Source: Turnera subulata (Eukaryota > Streptophyta > Magnoliopsida > Malpighiales > Passifloraceae). Taken from it: a DNA stretch of 64,000 bases. Below the pieces are notes generated by a model that made no database searches, had not been told where the DNA came from, and worked only from the letters and a program-made list of their open reading frames with translations. Position 1 is the first letter of the stretch. Every line of letters starts with the position of its first letter. Both the position numbers and the translations under genes were made by a program. This document shows positions 1 to 10,794 of the stretch, in pieces. The stretch spans positions 1-64,000 of the forward strand of contig JAKUCV010006724.1 in NCBI GenBank assembly GCA_028386065.3. The letters are read 5' to 3'.

Positions 1-199
1 ACGAAACCCCCGTTTCACCCCGAAACACATTCCGATAACAACGAAACCCGAAGCATGAGGAATTCTAACTGGAAATTGACATTTCCAAGGAAAGATAATC
101 TATTTCCTCGACTAAAACTCGAAAATACCTCAAGGGTAAAATCGGAATAACTTTCCAAAAATGCCGAAAATCAACTTATGAAAGATTCGGGGCGTTACA
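1..199 (-). mobile_element. Start of a minus-strand LTR, cut by the window edge
   Basis: Read on the minus strand, this piece begins with TGTAACGCCCCG at 199, a typical 5' end of a plant Ty3/gypsy LTR. It interrupts another LTR fragment that starts at 200. The rest of the element would lie to the left of the window, so neither its coding region nor its target duplication can be checked. Confidence 0.5.
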
Positions 200-1006
200 A
201 TGCCTGTGGTTGGGGTATGCCAAATACCCAGTGGTTCGGATATACCGAATATCCGGTTGGCATGTTGATGCCTGTGGTTGGGGTATACTGAATACCCAGT
301 GGTTTGGATATACCAAATATCTGGTTTTGGGTTGTTGAACCCGGTATGGTAAGAATGGTATGGTTCTCTTTGACCTAGCATCCGGAATTAATTGATAACC
401 TGGTACGACCCTAGCTTGTCCAGTGACGGGGGCCCGGAAAATAAAATTGGAAATTATGTTAAATATTCTTTTGGTCTTGGCTCAGTCTTATTTGGGATGT
501 GCTGTTGATTTACTTGTGTTTGCTTTACTGTATTACGGTTGCTTGCATATCACTGTTTATCCTTCGTCGGTGAGCACTTCTGACTCACCCCTCGCCTGCG
601 GGGTTTCATCCCGTAGGTTAAGTTGTTTCGTAGTTCAGGTACGACGTTCGATGGCTGCTGCTTTCTTCTCCACCTGACTCCGGATCCATACCTCCGCTGC
701 ATGTGCATAAAGTCTTCCGCTGCTGTTTTGTTGCTTATGATGCTGTATTATATTTCTGCTGCTGTGGTTGCTTGTTCATATGACTTTGAGGCTGTTTGTC
801 ACTCTGCCTCTGTTGCTTGCTCTTTTCTCTGCTGCTGTTATATATTGTGAGCTGTGAGCTGCTGAATAATGGTCCCCGTGTTGGGTGACGGTTGTTGTGT
901 TTGTTTTCTAGTTGTACATACGGGTTGTTGTATTATATTCGCTATCAATAAGAATAGTTTCGGCACGTGTTTACTGTGTTACGGTAAATACGGGTCGGGG
1001 CGCTTC
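200..1006 (+). mobile_element. Plus-strand LTR fragment (E1 family), inverted relative to the neighbouring LTR
   Basis: From about 385 on, this matches the reverse complement of the 7001-7620 part of the E1 right LTR (shared blocks: GACGGGGGCCCGGAAAAT, the GGTGAG...CTCACC hairpin, the pair ACTCCGGATCCATACC). It ends at 1006 with a typical LTR terminus (GGGCGCTTCA). It abuts, in opposite orientation, the LTR half at 1007-2209. It could be the second half of the E1 3' LTR after an inversion, a fragment of another element, or an assembly join. Confidence 0.7.
212..320 (+). repeat. Hairpin minisatellite in the LTR fragment
   Basis: Two roughly 78-bp units each hold two small inverted repeats: GGGTAT with ATACCC, and CGGATAT with ATATCCG, each around a loop of about 5 nt. 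The second unit carries slightly changed stems. Its position in the LTR matches the hairpin arrays at 7632-7770 and 31676-31935. Confidence 0.6.
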
Positions 1007-2209
1007 AGTTCTTTACTTATACCCGGATATTATTCCGGTATTTTATTACCTTGATAATACCCTTTCCAATTATTTTCAAAACAATAATTATTTCCATAAT
1101 ATACACTATAATATACTTTCTTTTCCAAATAGCATTTATAACAATTATTCAAAATTTTACCCATTATTTCCTTCCCAGAAATTATTATTTACTAAGTATA
1201 TATATATATATATATATATATTCCTAAAATATTTGTTTCCACAAATTATATTTTATTTTTTTTTTCAGAATTATAATTTTTTTCCAAATTTAATTTAATT
1301 TTCTTTTTCTTTTTTTTTTTCCGGACTAGGCCTAAACAGTGCTAGCCCATACCTACTACTTAGACCCAACCCAGGCCCCAAATAGGAACCCAGGTGCAGG
1401 CCCGTGCAGGACCCAGTCGACACATCAGCCCAGGGGAGGAGCGGGTCTGCCGGCTCTGCTCGCGGGTCGTCGCGACGGCTTGGCAACGGGCGGCGCGACT
1501 TGCAGTAGTGATGGTAGAGGGGAAAGGAAGGAAGGAGGACAATGGGTGGTAGCTTGGTTGCAGGTGGGTCTCAGCCGGGTGTGGTGTTGGTCTCGGCGGT
1601 GAGGTTCACGGGGAGGGATGGAAGAAGGAAGAAGAAGGTGGGTTGTGTAGGGTGGTTGCAAAAACGGCAACGTTTGGTGAGTGTGTGTTGTTTAATTTTT
1701 TCCTTTCTTTTCCTGGTTGGATTTGTGAAGGGAGGAGAAGTTTGGGTTCTGGCAGTGGTGTTTTGCAGAGCTTGTAGAGGATTTGCAGGTGAAGTTTTTT
1801 TTCAGGCAGAAAAAAAATGGTGCAGGGAAGAGGAAAAAGGGTCACGGGCATGCACTGGCTATTCACATTGCTCACAGTGAATGGCGGCTGCAGCCCCCTC
1901 ACTGTGCAGCATGTGAGGCGGGTTCTGTCCGGACCAGAAAATAACTAATGTACCCCCTTGACTTTATTTTTGGTCCGATAACTCGGGGTTAATCCTGACT
2001 TTTCTGAAGATTCCTGGAATCGAAAAATCCCAACTTGGTCAGAAAAATCCGCAGAAAATTCCCGAGCGTGGGACAAGGCTCGGTTTCGGAATCCGATGCA
2101 CGAATTACCATAAATTAATTACCCAAGATTAATTTTTTTTTATGGTAAACAACTGTAAAATAAATTTTACGGTGACGGTAAAAACGTAGAAATTACCCGG
2201 GTTGTTACA
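1007..2209 (-). mobile_element. 3' LTR (5' portion) of gypsy element E1
   Basis: On the minus strand it starts TGTAACAACCCGGG at 2209, directly after a polypurine tract. It aligns with the right LTR from about 8338 to 9444. Compared with that copy it lacks about 230 bp between the CAGCCCAGG at about 1433 and GGAGGAGCGGG. The GC-rich centre (about 1330-1560) and the T-rich tract before it recur, antisense to the element, in the other LTRs of the window. Confidence 0.8.
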
Positions 2210-2232
2210 GCCTACCCACCTTAAAAGAATTT
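2210..2232 (-). other. Polypurine tract of E1
   Basis: On the minus strand, purine-rich TTTTAAGGTGGGTAGG sits immediately before the TG start of the 3' LTR. This is the usual site for plus-strand DNA priming in LTR elements. Element C has a nearly identical tract at 34838-34860. Confidence 0.7.
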
Positions 2233-2244
2233 TGTCCCCGAAAT

Positions 2245-5200
2245 TCACTCCGGTGCTGTAAACAGGTGCGGATACTGAGAACGCATGTGCTCCTCAACTT
2301 CCCACGTGGACTCGTTCACAGAGTGCTTGCTCCACTTGACTTTCACCATAGGAATGACTCGATTCCTCAACTATCTGACCTCTCGGGCAAGGATCTGCTC
2401 CGACAATTCTGTATACGTAAGATCTTCTGCGACCTCAACATCTGCTGTAGTAGCCACATGACTCAGATCAGATCTGTACCTCCTTAACATGGAAACATGA
2501 AACACATCATGAATCCGGGACAACTCCTCTGGTAGGGTTAGTCTGTATGCCAAGGGTCCAACCCTTTCTACGATCTCATATGGTCCGTTGTACCTGGGAC
2601 TCAGCTTCCCTCTTTTCCCGAATCTGATTACACCCCTCCAAGGTGCAACTCGGAGGAAAACTCGTTCTCCCACTTGGTACTCCATCTCACGACGATGCTT
2701 AACAGCATAACTCTTATGTCGGTCCTGTGCTGTTCTCATACTCTGCTTAACTACTTGATTCTTGTCGACTGTCTGCTTGACCAATTCTGGACCCACGATC
2801 AAACGGAGACTTTCTTCATCCCAACATACTGGACTTCGGCATTTTCTTTCGTAAAGAGCTTCAAACGGTGCATGCCAATGCTGGAATGAAAACTGTTGTT
2901 GTAGGCAAACTCCGCTAAAGACAAATACTGATCCCAACTCCCACTGAAATTAAGAGCACAAGCCCTTAACGTGTCCTCCAGTGTCTGAGTAGTCCTCTCT
3001 GCTGTCCGTCTGTCTGAGGATGAAATGCAGTACTGAAACTCAACTTCATTCCCAAAGCTGCTTGCAGACTCTTCCAAAATCGTGATGTGAATCTCTGATC
3101 TCTGTCTGAGACTATGGACTTAGGAATCCCATGTAGTCTCATAATCTCTGAAACATACTGTTTCGCCAACTTATCCAAAGTATATGTCTTTCGGATGGGA
3201 AGAAAATGAGCTGATTTTGTAAGTCGATCAATAATAACCCAGATGGCATCATGCTGTCTCCGGGTCAACGGTAATCCAACCACAAAATCTATAGTGATCA
3301 TCTCCCACTTCCACTCTGGCACTAACAAAGTACTCATCTTCCCTGCTGGAGCCTGATGCTCGGCTTTCACTTGCTGACAAGTGATACACTTAGCCACACA
3401 CTCGGCTACATCTTTCTTCATACATGGCCACCAGAAATGACTCCTCAAATTCTGGGACATCTTGGTGCTCCCGGGATGCATAGCATACGGCGTCATATGT
3501 CCTTCTTCCAAAATCTGACTTCGTAGGTCACCAACACTGGGTACACATAGGCGTTTCCCCAGCATCAATGCACTATCCTCAGCTATGCGAAACTTGTCTT
3601 CTTTCTCACTACGGACTGCTTCCTTCAGCTTGATCAAGTCGGGATCTCCATCTTGTTGTTCCACAATCCAGCCTCTAAGGTTAGACTTGACTTCAATATG
3701 GGTCAACAAAGCTCCTGTCTCATCAACTGATAAATCAACTCCCATCTTCCTTAACTCGATGAGTGAGGACATCGAGTAGGTCGTGGAAGCATCTTCTGGT
3801 TGTCTCCGGCTCAAAGCATCTGCTACAACATTAGCTTTTCCCGGGTGATACTCAATAGTACAAACATAATCATTCAGCAACTCAACCCAACATCGTTGTC
3901 GCAGGTTAAGTTCCTTCTAATTCATGATGTACTTGAGACTCTTATGTTCTGTGAAGATCCGACATCTCTCTCCAAACAGATAATGTCGCCAAATCTTCAA
4001 AGCAAGGATCACTGCGGCCATCTCTAGATCATGTGTCGGGTAGTTCTTCTCATGGGGCCTCAACTGTCTCGAAGCATAGGCAATCACTCGGCCCTCTTGC
4101 ATCAGAACTGCTCCCAAACCAAGACCTGAAGCATCGCAAAACAGCACGTACTCTACTCCTAGCTTAGGTACTATCAAGACTGGTGCTGATGTCAACTTCT
4201 TATTCAGTTCATCAAAACTCTTCTGGCAGGCATCACTCCATACAAAGGCTTGATCTTTCCTCAATAGCTTGGTCATGGGACTGGCTATCAAGGAAAAACC
4301 CTCGATGAACCTCCGGTAATATCCTGCAAGGCCAAGAAAACTTCTGACTTCGGGTACCGTCTTGGGCGGCTCCCACTCTAAAACGGCTTTCACTTTAGCA
4401 GGGTTAACCTTAATTCCATCCCCGGATACAACATGTCCAAGGAATGCAACTTCCTCAAGCCAGAACTCGCACTTGCTGAACTTGGCATACAACTCTTTCT
4501 CTCGCAGCCTCTGTAGTACTACCCTCAGATGTTCCTCATGTTCTTCCCTGCTCTTGGAGTATATCAGAATGTCGTCGATGAAGACTACCACGAACTTGTC
4601 CAAAAACTCGTTCAGGACCAAGTGCATCAAGCACATGAAAACTGCAGGTGCATTGGTCAAACCGAAAGGAACCACTGTAAACTCAAAATGCCCATACCGA
4701 GTACGGAAGGCCGTCTTCGGTATGTCCTTCTCTGCAATCTTGACCTGATGGTAGCCAGATCGAAGATCTATCTCCGAAAACACAGTAGCTCCCTGTAGCT
4801 GATCAAAGAAGTCATCAATTCTGGGAAGCGATTACTTATTCTTCACTGTCACCTTGTTCAGTTGTCGGTAGTCTACACACATCCGCAAACTGCCATCCTT
4901 CTTCTTTACAAAGAGGACTGGTGATCCCCAAAGTGATGTACTAGGTCTGATGAAACCCTTCTCGAGCAGCTCATCCAACTGCTTCTTCAACTCTTAGAGT
5001 TCTGTCGGTGCCATCCGATATGGTGCCATCGAGATAGGTGTCACTCCTGGCATCAAATCGATGGTGTACTCAACTTCCCTGTCAGGTGGCAATCCTGGAA
5101 GATCCTCTGGAAACACATCTGGAAACTCCCTCACAACTATGATGTCCCCCAAAGCCGGAGTCTGAACTTCTTTACCCTTGACATGGGTCAACAAAGCATC

Positions 5201-5884
5201 TGGACCCAATGGCTTCATCCTAACATCCTGATTAGCAGAGATACTACATGTAGTAGCAGCTCTTCCAATACCTATCAACAAAACCTTATGTCCACCATCG
5301 GAAGTCCACAACACTTCCTTGGTTCGACAGTTCACCATAGCACTGTACTTGGACAACCAATCCATCCCCAAGATGATGTCGAAACCTCCCATGTTCATCA
5401 CAATCAACCGTGCAAGAAAAACCTCGCTATCGTATGAAAGCGAAACGTCTCTGCACACATGGGTTAATCTAACCACTATACCCGCAGGTAACCTAACCCT
5501 CATAGGACAAGCTAAATTCTCTCCCATACAGTTATGTAGTATTGCAAAGCTTTGCGCAACAAATGAATGCGTAGCGCCAGGATCAATCAAAGTATAAGCA
5601 GTACTACCAAAGACTGTAAAAGTACCTGCTATAACATCGGCATTCTCCGGATCCTCATCAGCGGTGATCACAAATGCTCTCGGCACTACTGTACTCTGGT
5701 TTATGGCTGACTGGGTCCTAGCAGGAACAGCTCCACGTCCTTGGCCTCGGCCAACTCCAGAACCACTAGGTACACTAGCAACTGAAGCTTGCACTGTCTG
5801 AACAGGTGTCGAACCTCCAGATCTCCCCAACTTGGGACAAGCATATCGATAGTGCCCAGCTTTGTTACACTCATAGCACCTCAC
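2245..5884 (-). pseudogene. Broken pol of E1: zinc knuckle, protease, RT, RNase H, integrase, chromodomain
   Basis: Read on the minus strand, the order is a CCHC knuckle (CYECNKAGHYRYAC, about 5880), a retropepsin (LIDPGATHSFV), a reverse transcriptase (FIDD in place of YVDD), RNase H (FCDASG, with FTEHKSLKY where TDHKSLKY is usual), an integrase (CITCQQVK zinc site, then the core with SDRDQRF and HPQTDGQ), and a C-terminal chromodomain (VKVKWSKHSVNESTWE) ending at 2245. This order with a chromodomain defines a chromovirus of Tekay/Del type. The frame is broken by in-frame stops at about 4994, 4832, 3917 and 2371, and by frameshifts at about 3000 and 2890. The element therefore cannot make a full polyprotein. 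Confidence 0.92.
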
Positions 5885-6874
5885 CTGAGACAGAGGAAGT
5901 CTCGGGCGAGCATTCCAAGATGAAGTCCCTCCAGACTAAGTCCAAGAACTGCCTCGGTTGTTGTAGTTGTTGTTCCATCCACGTCCCTGACTAGCTGGCA
6001 TGAACCGGCTCTGTCCATATCCTGACCGGTTCGCTGGTGACTGGACCCTCTTGTTCTGTCCCCCAGAACTCTGTGCAGCATGCCTTTTACGGATCTCCTG
6101 TTGCTCCCTTTCATTACCCAGCCAAATAATCTCAGCTCTCAGAGCATCGGTCAGCATGTCCTGGTAAGTCTCATAGACCTTGCACCCCATAACTGTCTGG
6201 ATGCCAGATCGAAGACCATTCCAGAAACGTTTACATCTGGCCTCCGGAGTAGCTACAAACTCACTGGCATAGATGGACAGGCGGTTGAACTTGATCTCAT
6301 AATCATTGACTGTCTGATCTGGTCCCTGTTGTAGTCCCAGAAACTCTTGTCTCAGTTGATCCTGGTATGCCTCAAAAACAAACTTTCTTCGGAACATCTC
6401 CATGAACTGGTTCCATGGCATAGTGATAGGTGTCGGCATGTCCCTGGTGGTAGACTCTCACCAATCAACGACATCTCCTCGGAACATGGCAGCGGCATAT
6501 CTGGCCCACTTGTCGTTCCTACATGTCAGCTTCAGCATAACCCTGTTCATCTGTCTAAGCTACCGATCAGCATCCTGTGGTGTAGTGACACCAGTAAAAA
6601 TCTCTGCTCAAAGCTTCTCCAGCTTCATATACACTGGATCCTCAACTGGTCCTTGATTTTCCTATTCCCGGGCTCCTATAGCATCGATACATGCATCCCT
6701 GGCTTCTTGTCTCCGCAAAATCTGAGTTACCACATTTAACATCTGTGTAGGGTCTCCCAACGGAATATTCGGAAGGTGTTCCGGACCTCCCGCAACTTGC
6801 TGCGGTTGATCCACCGATACCTGATCATCATCTAGGTGACCTCCAGCATGCTGATTCCCTCCAACCGGATCCAT
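5881..6874 (-). pseudogene. Broken gag of E1
   Basis: The minus-strand start MDPVGGNQHAGG at 6874 is followed by a stop at about 6662. The Retrotrans_gag domain is readable from 6439 (MEMFRRKFVFEAYQDQLRQE, then EFLGLQQGPDQTVNDYEIKF) to about 5936, with a further break before the zinc knuckle that opens the next entry. Gag would form the virus-like particle. At least three breaks make it non-functional as read. The MDPV start is shared with the short gag remnant in element C at 32596. Confidence 0.85.
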
Positions 6875-7000
6875 TCGTACCTATATGAGAATGTATATGT
6901 ATGCATGTCATATCATGTGTGACAAATCTTATGCACAAACAAACAATCATGCAACCACAGTTATGTCCCTAATGACCTACTGCCTGCTCCGCTACCAAAA
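6875..7000 (-). other. E1 leader and primer-binding site
   Basis: On the minus strand the LTR end (CACTTCA) is followed by TTTTGGTAGCGGAGC, a diverged form of the TGGTATCAGAGC site that pairs with initiator tRNA-Met in plant LTR elements. About 110 bp of leader then precede the gag ATG at 6874. Confidence 0.7.
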
Positions 7001-9444
7001 TGAAGTGCCAGACCCGTATTTACCATACACAGTAAACACGTGCCGAAACTATTCACATTGATAATACAGACAGTACAGCTCGCAAGTATTTTACATCAGC
7101 AATTCATATAATACATTCGTCACCCATACTTGGGGACCATTATTCAGCAATACACAACTCACATTATATATAACAGCAACAGAGAAAAGAGCAAGCAACA
7201 GTAGCGGAATTATAATACAGCAACATATGCAACAAAACAGCAGCAGAAGACTCTATGCACATGCAGCAGGGTATGGATCCGGAGTCAGGTGGAGAAGAAA
7301 GCAGCAGCCATCGAACATTGTACCTGAACTACGAAGCAACTAAACCTACGGGATGAAACCTCGCAGGCGAGGGGTGAGTCCGAAGTGCTCACTGACGAAG
7401 GATAAACAGAGAAATATATCAACCGTAATACTTTCGAAGTAAGCACAAACAACACAACAGAAGAATCCAACATAACATCACAACAGAAGAATCTTACTAA
7501 AACGTAACTAAGCCAAGACCAAAACAATGTTTTTTATTATTATTACCAATTTTATCTTCCAGGCCCCGTCACTGGACAAGCTAGGGTCATACCTGGTTAT
7601 TAACTAATTCCGGATGCCAGGCCCAACCATAATCCGGGATCAACATCCCAATATCAACAAATCCGGGATCAACATCCCAATGTCACATATCCGGGATCAA
7701 CATCCCAATAACAACATCATCCGGGATCAACATCCCAATAACAACATCATCCGGGATCAACATCCCCAACAACCAACCAAACCGGCCATGACATCACAGA
7801 ACTAGCCTCTAACCATCTAGTCGTACCACTACTTTCCACGTGACAATTATATCATCATCTCAAGTTCAGTCCAGTTCCATTACTCTATTCTTAATTATAC
7901 AACTTTCCATTATTCCAGATCATACCTCAGACCAAATCATCAACAGACTCATAACGTTAATTAATCACAGCCAACAGTTCAACATTATACAACACAATAT
8001 CCACAACAATCAAATAACAGTCGAAAATCAATTCAGCAGTTCAATCAAACAACAAATCATACACAGTATACGGGCACACATCAAGGGTTATCCATCCTCT
8101 CCTTAGCCGATTATCAGTTTTGGAAATGTCCAATAGACTCCAAGTCCGGCTCCTCAGGTATCTGCTCGTTATCAACTCCTATATCAAACAAATAATATGC
8201 ACATATAAGTGATATGCAAATGTCATGCTACTACTGTATACTGAAAAATAAATACTAACTCGTCTCGGTTACTCCCCCGGGTTATTTCTCTATTATCGTC
8301 ATAATTCACCATTTATTTTCAAGTGTCAAATTAATACCGTTCTTTACTTATACCTGGATATTATTCCGGTATTTTGTTATCTTGATAATACCCTTTCCAA
8401 TTATTTTCAAAACAATAATTATTTCCATAATATACACTATAATATACTTTCTTTTCCAAATAGCATTTATAACAATTATTCAAAATTTTACCCATTATTT
8501 CCTTCCCAGAAATTATTATTTACTAAGTATATATATATTCCTAAAATATTTGTTTCCACAAATTATATTTTATTTTTTTTCCAGATTTAATTTTATTTTC
8601 TTTTTCTTTTTTTTCCGGACTGGGCCTAAATAGTGCTAGCCCAGACCTACTACTTAGACCCAACCCAGACCCCAAATAGGAACCCAGGTGCAGGCCCGTG
8701 CAGGAGGCCCAGTCGACACATCAGCTCAGGCCCAAACGCCCTAACCCAAGTCCATGGCCCAGACGCGGGTCAAACCCATAACGGTCGGGTCGACCCACAC
8801 GAGACCGGGTCAGATCCAACCAAAATGGATCTCCAACCCGCCATGCTCACCTCGCTGTCGACGAAGAGGACGGCACGGCGAGACGAGGCTGACGAGGAAG
8901 GCGACGCGGAAGAGAAAAAAGAGACGACTGTCGGCGTGGCTCGCTGCGGTGGCGACGAGCGGCAAGGGGAGGAGCGGGTCTGCCGGCTCTGCTCGCGGGT
9001 CGTCGCGACGGCTTGGCAACGGGCGGCGCGACTTGCAGCAGTGATGGTAGAGGGGAAATGAAGGAAGGAGGACGGCGGGTGGTAGCTTGGTTGCAGGTGG
9101 GTCTCAGCCGGGTGTGGTGTTGGTCTCGGCGGTGTGGTTCACGGGGAGGGATGGAAGAAGGAAGAAGAAGGTGGGTTGTGTAGGGTGGTTGCCAAAACGG
9201 CAACGTTTGGTGAGTGTGTGTTGTTTAATTTTTTCCTTTCTTTTCCTGGTTGGATTTGTGAAGGGAGGAGAGGTTTGGGTTCTGGCAGTGATGTTTTGCA
9301 GAGCTTGTAGAGGATTTACAGGTGAAGTTTTCTTTTCAGGCAGAAAAAAATGGTGCAGGGAAGAGGGAAAAGGGTCACGGGCATGCACTGGCTATTCACA
9401 TGGCTCACAGTGAATGGCGGCTGCAGCCCCCTCACTGTGTAGCA
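7001..9444 (-). mobile_element. 5' LTR of gypsy element E1 (outer end missing)
   Basis: This is the right-hand LTR of a minus-strand element, about 2.44 kb long. It contains, on the plus strand, the hairpin GGTGAG-loop-CTCACC (about 7372-7394, one outer pair changed), the conserved LTR block next to it, a five-unit hairpin array (7632-7770), an AT-rich stretch (8340-8590) and a GC-rich block (8600-9060) that is antisense to the LTR. The left LTR continues about 310 bp beyond the equivalent of 9444, so this copy is cut at the N at 9445. Confidence 0.85.
7632..7770. repeat. Five-unit hairpin array, GGGAT-CAAC-ATCCC
   Basis: Five copies of CCGGGATCAACATCCC are spaced about 25-30 bp apart. Each unit is an inverted repeat, GGGAT/ATCCC around CAAC. 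Element C has the same stem with other loops (GTTT, GTCT, GTCG), and LTR D has different but matched stems at the comparable position. Confidence 0.85.
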
Positions 9445-9445
9445 N
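9445..9445. other. Single N: sequence gap
   Basis: One ambiguous base stands exactly where the E1 right LTR stops matching its partner, so it probably marks an assembly join rather than a biological end. Confidence 0.8.
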
Positions 9446-10794
9446 TTTTTTTTTTATTCTAGAATTTTTTCTTTTTGTTAAAATCTAAAGTTTGAGGGGT
9501 TAAAAAGTAACAAATTCGCTTGAAAAAATTAAATTTTACGGAAAAAATTGACCAAGTTAGGTTTAGGACTAATTTTAACTCCTAATTCGAAGCAAATGTC
9601 AGAAGAGGTGTTGTAACCACCAGTGTCAATTGCATATGGCACATTCATTGCCTCCAGTAGAGGACACCATCGATCGTGATCAACAAAACAGGGTCGTTCT
9701 TTGTTCTTTGTTTTTTTTTTTTTTTTTCTCAGGAGCAATAGGGTCATTCCAACGATATTTTCTTCTTTTTTTTTTTTTTGATGAACGATATTTCTTCAAT
9801 ATATGACAAAGACCTAACCAGGTGAGGGTGACTACCACCTTTTTCAAAAGAAAGCCGTCTTTCTACCACTTGCATGAGAAAGGACCCTAGCTATGTGCTT
9901 TATTCCTGTTTCGATCAATACCAGAACTGGTTACAACGTAACAATTTACAGCCACATACATTCACATTCTATCAAGTCCATATTCACTTTCGGTTATCTT
10001 GCTGCCTCTCTGGTTCCTGAACTATATTCTGATTCTTCTTCTCTGATATTGGTTATAGTCGCAACATGTCACACACACTTGGTAAGTTTTACAAACAGGT
10101 GAAGCTTTTATTTATATATAGTCAGCTTATGAGAAAAGATGGGAGGTTCAAGTAATTTTGATTCGCCCCGCAGCTTCTCTGGTCCACTGAGATCTGGGAA
10201 TATTTGTTCGGGGCTCGGGGCTCATTTTCCACCAACACACAGAATAAGAAACCCAACACAAAACAAAATTGGTATTAGTTCCCAATAATTTTTGCTACAA
10301 ACACACTGCATCGGGTATAAGCCAAACAGACTCCAATAAAACAATTGGAATCATCTTTTAATGGACAACCAAACAAAGGGTCATATGAAAAATAATTAGA
10401 GCGGAGATCATTTTGGACGGGAACCTGATACTGCAATCTAGTTTTCTGAACAATTTTTATTTGTAAAAATATACAATTAACCTCCTGCATGATTGTGATG
10501 ACTAGCTTGCATCCTTGCATGCATCTGATACACCGACTGACTGTCGCTAACTTTTGACTATGCTTTCCTGGCTTCACAATGAAGTCATTACAATTGCCAG
10601 GAAACAACCAAGAAGACAAACCACAAACGTCGGGAATCCAAGTCATGGATTATGGTAGCAGAACCAAGATAGAATATGGATCGCCCAGTCCTCAAAATCT
10701 AATCACCAGATTCTAAGCAGAAACTGATGAATAGTCATAGACAGGCCACGGGATACCCGAATGGGTTGAAATATTTAGATAACATTTCATCTAG
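9446..10794. other. Intergenic region
   Basis: AT-rich sequence with two poly-T tracts (about 9711-9728 and 9765-9779). It lies downstream of the minus-strand GH3 gene, so the part near 10600-10794 probably includes that gene's 3' UTR. I see no further gene or repeat. Confidence 0.6.

Noticed and set aside
4362..4798. Plus-strand frames opposite E1 pol
   Set aside because: Antisense shadows of the conserved reverse transcriptase; unlike the passenger gene they have no promoter or independent copy.
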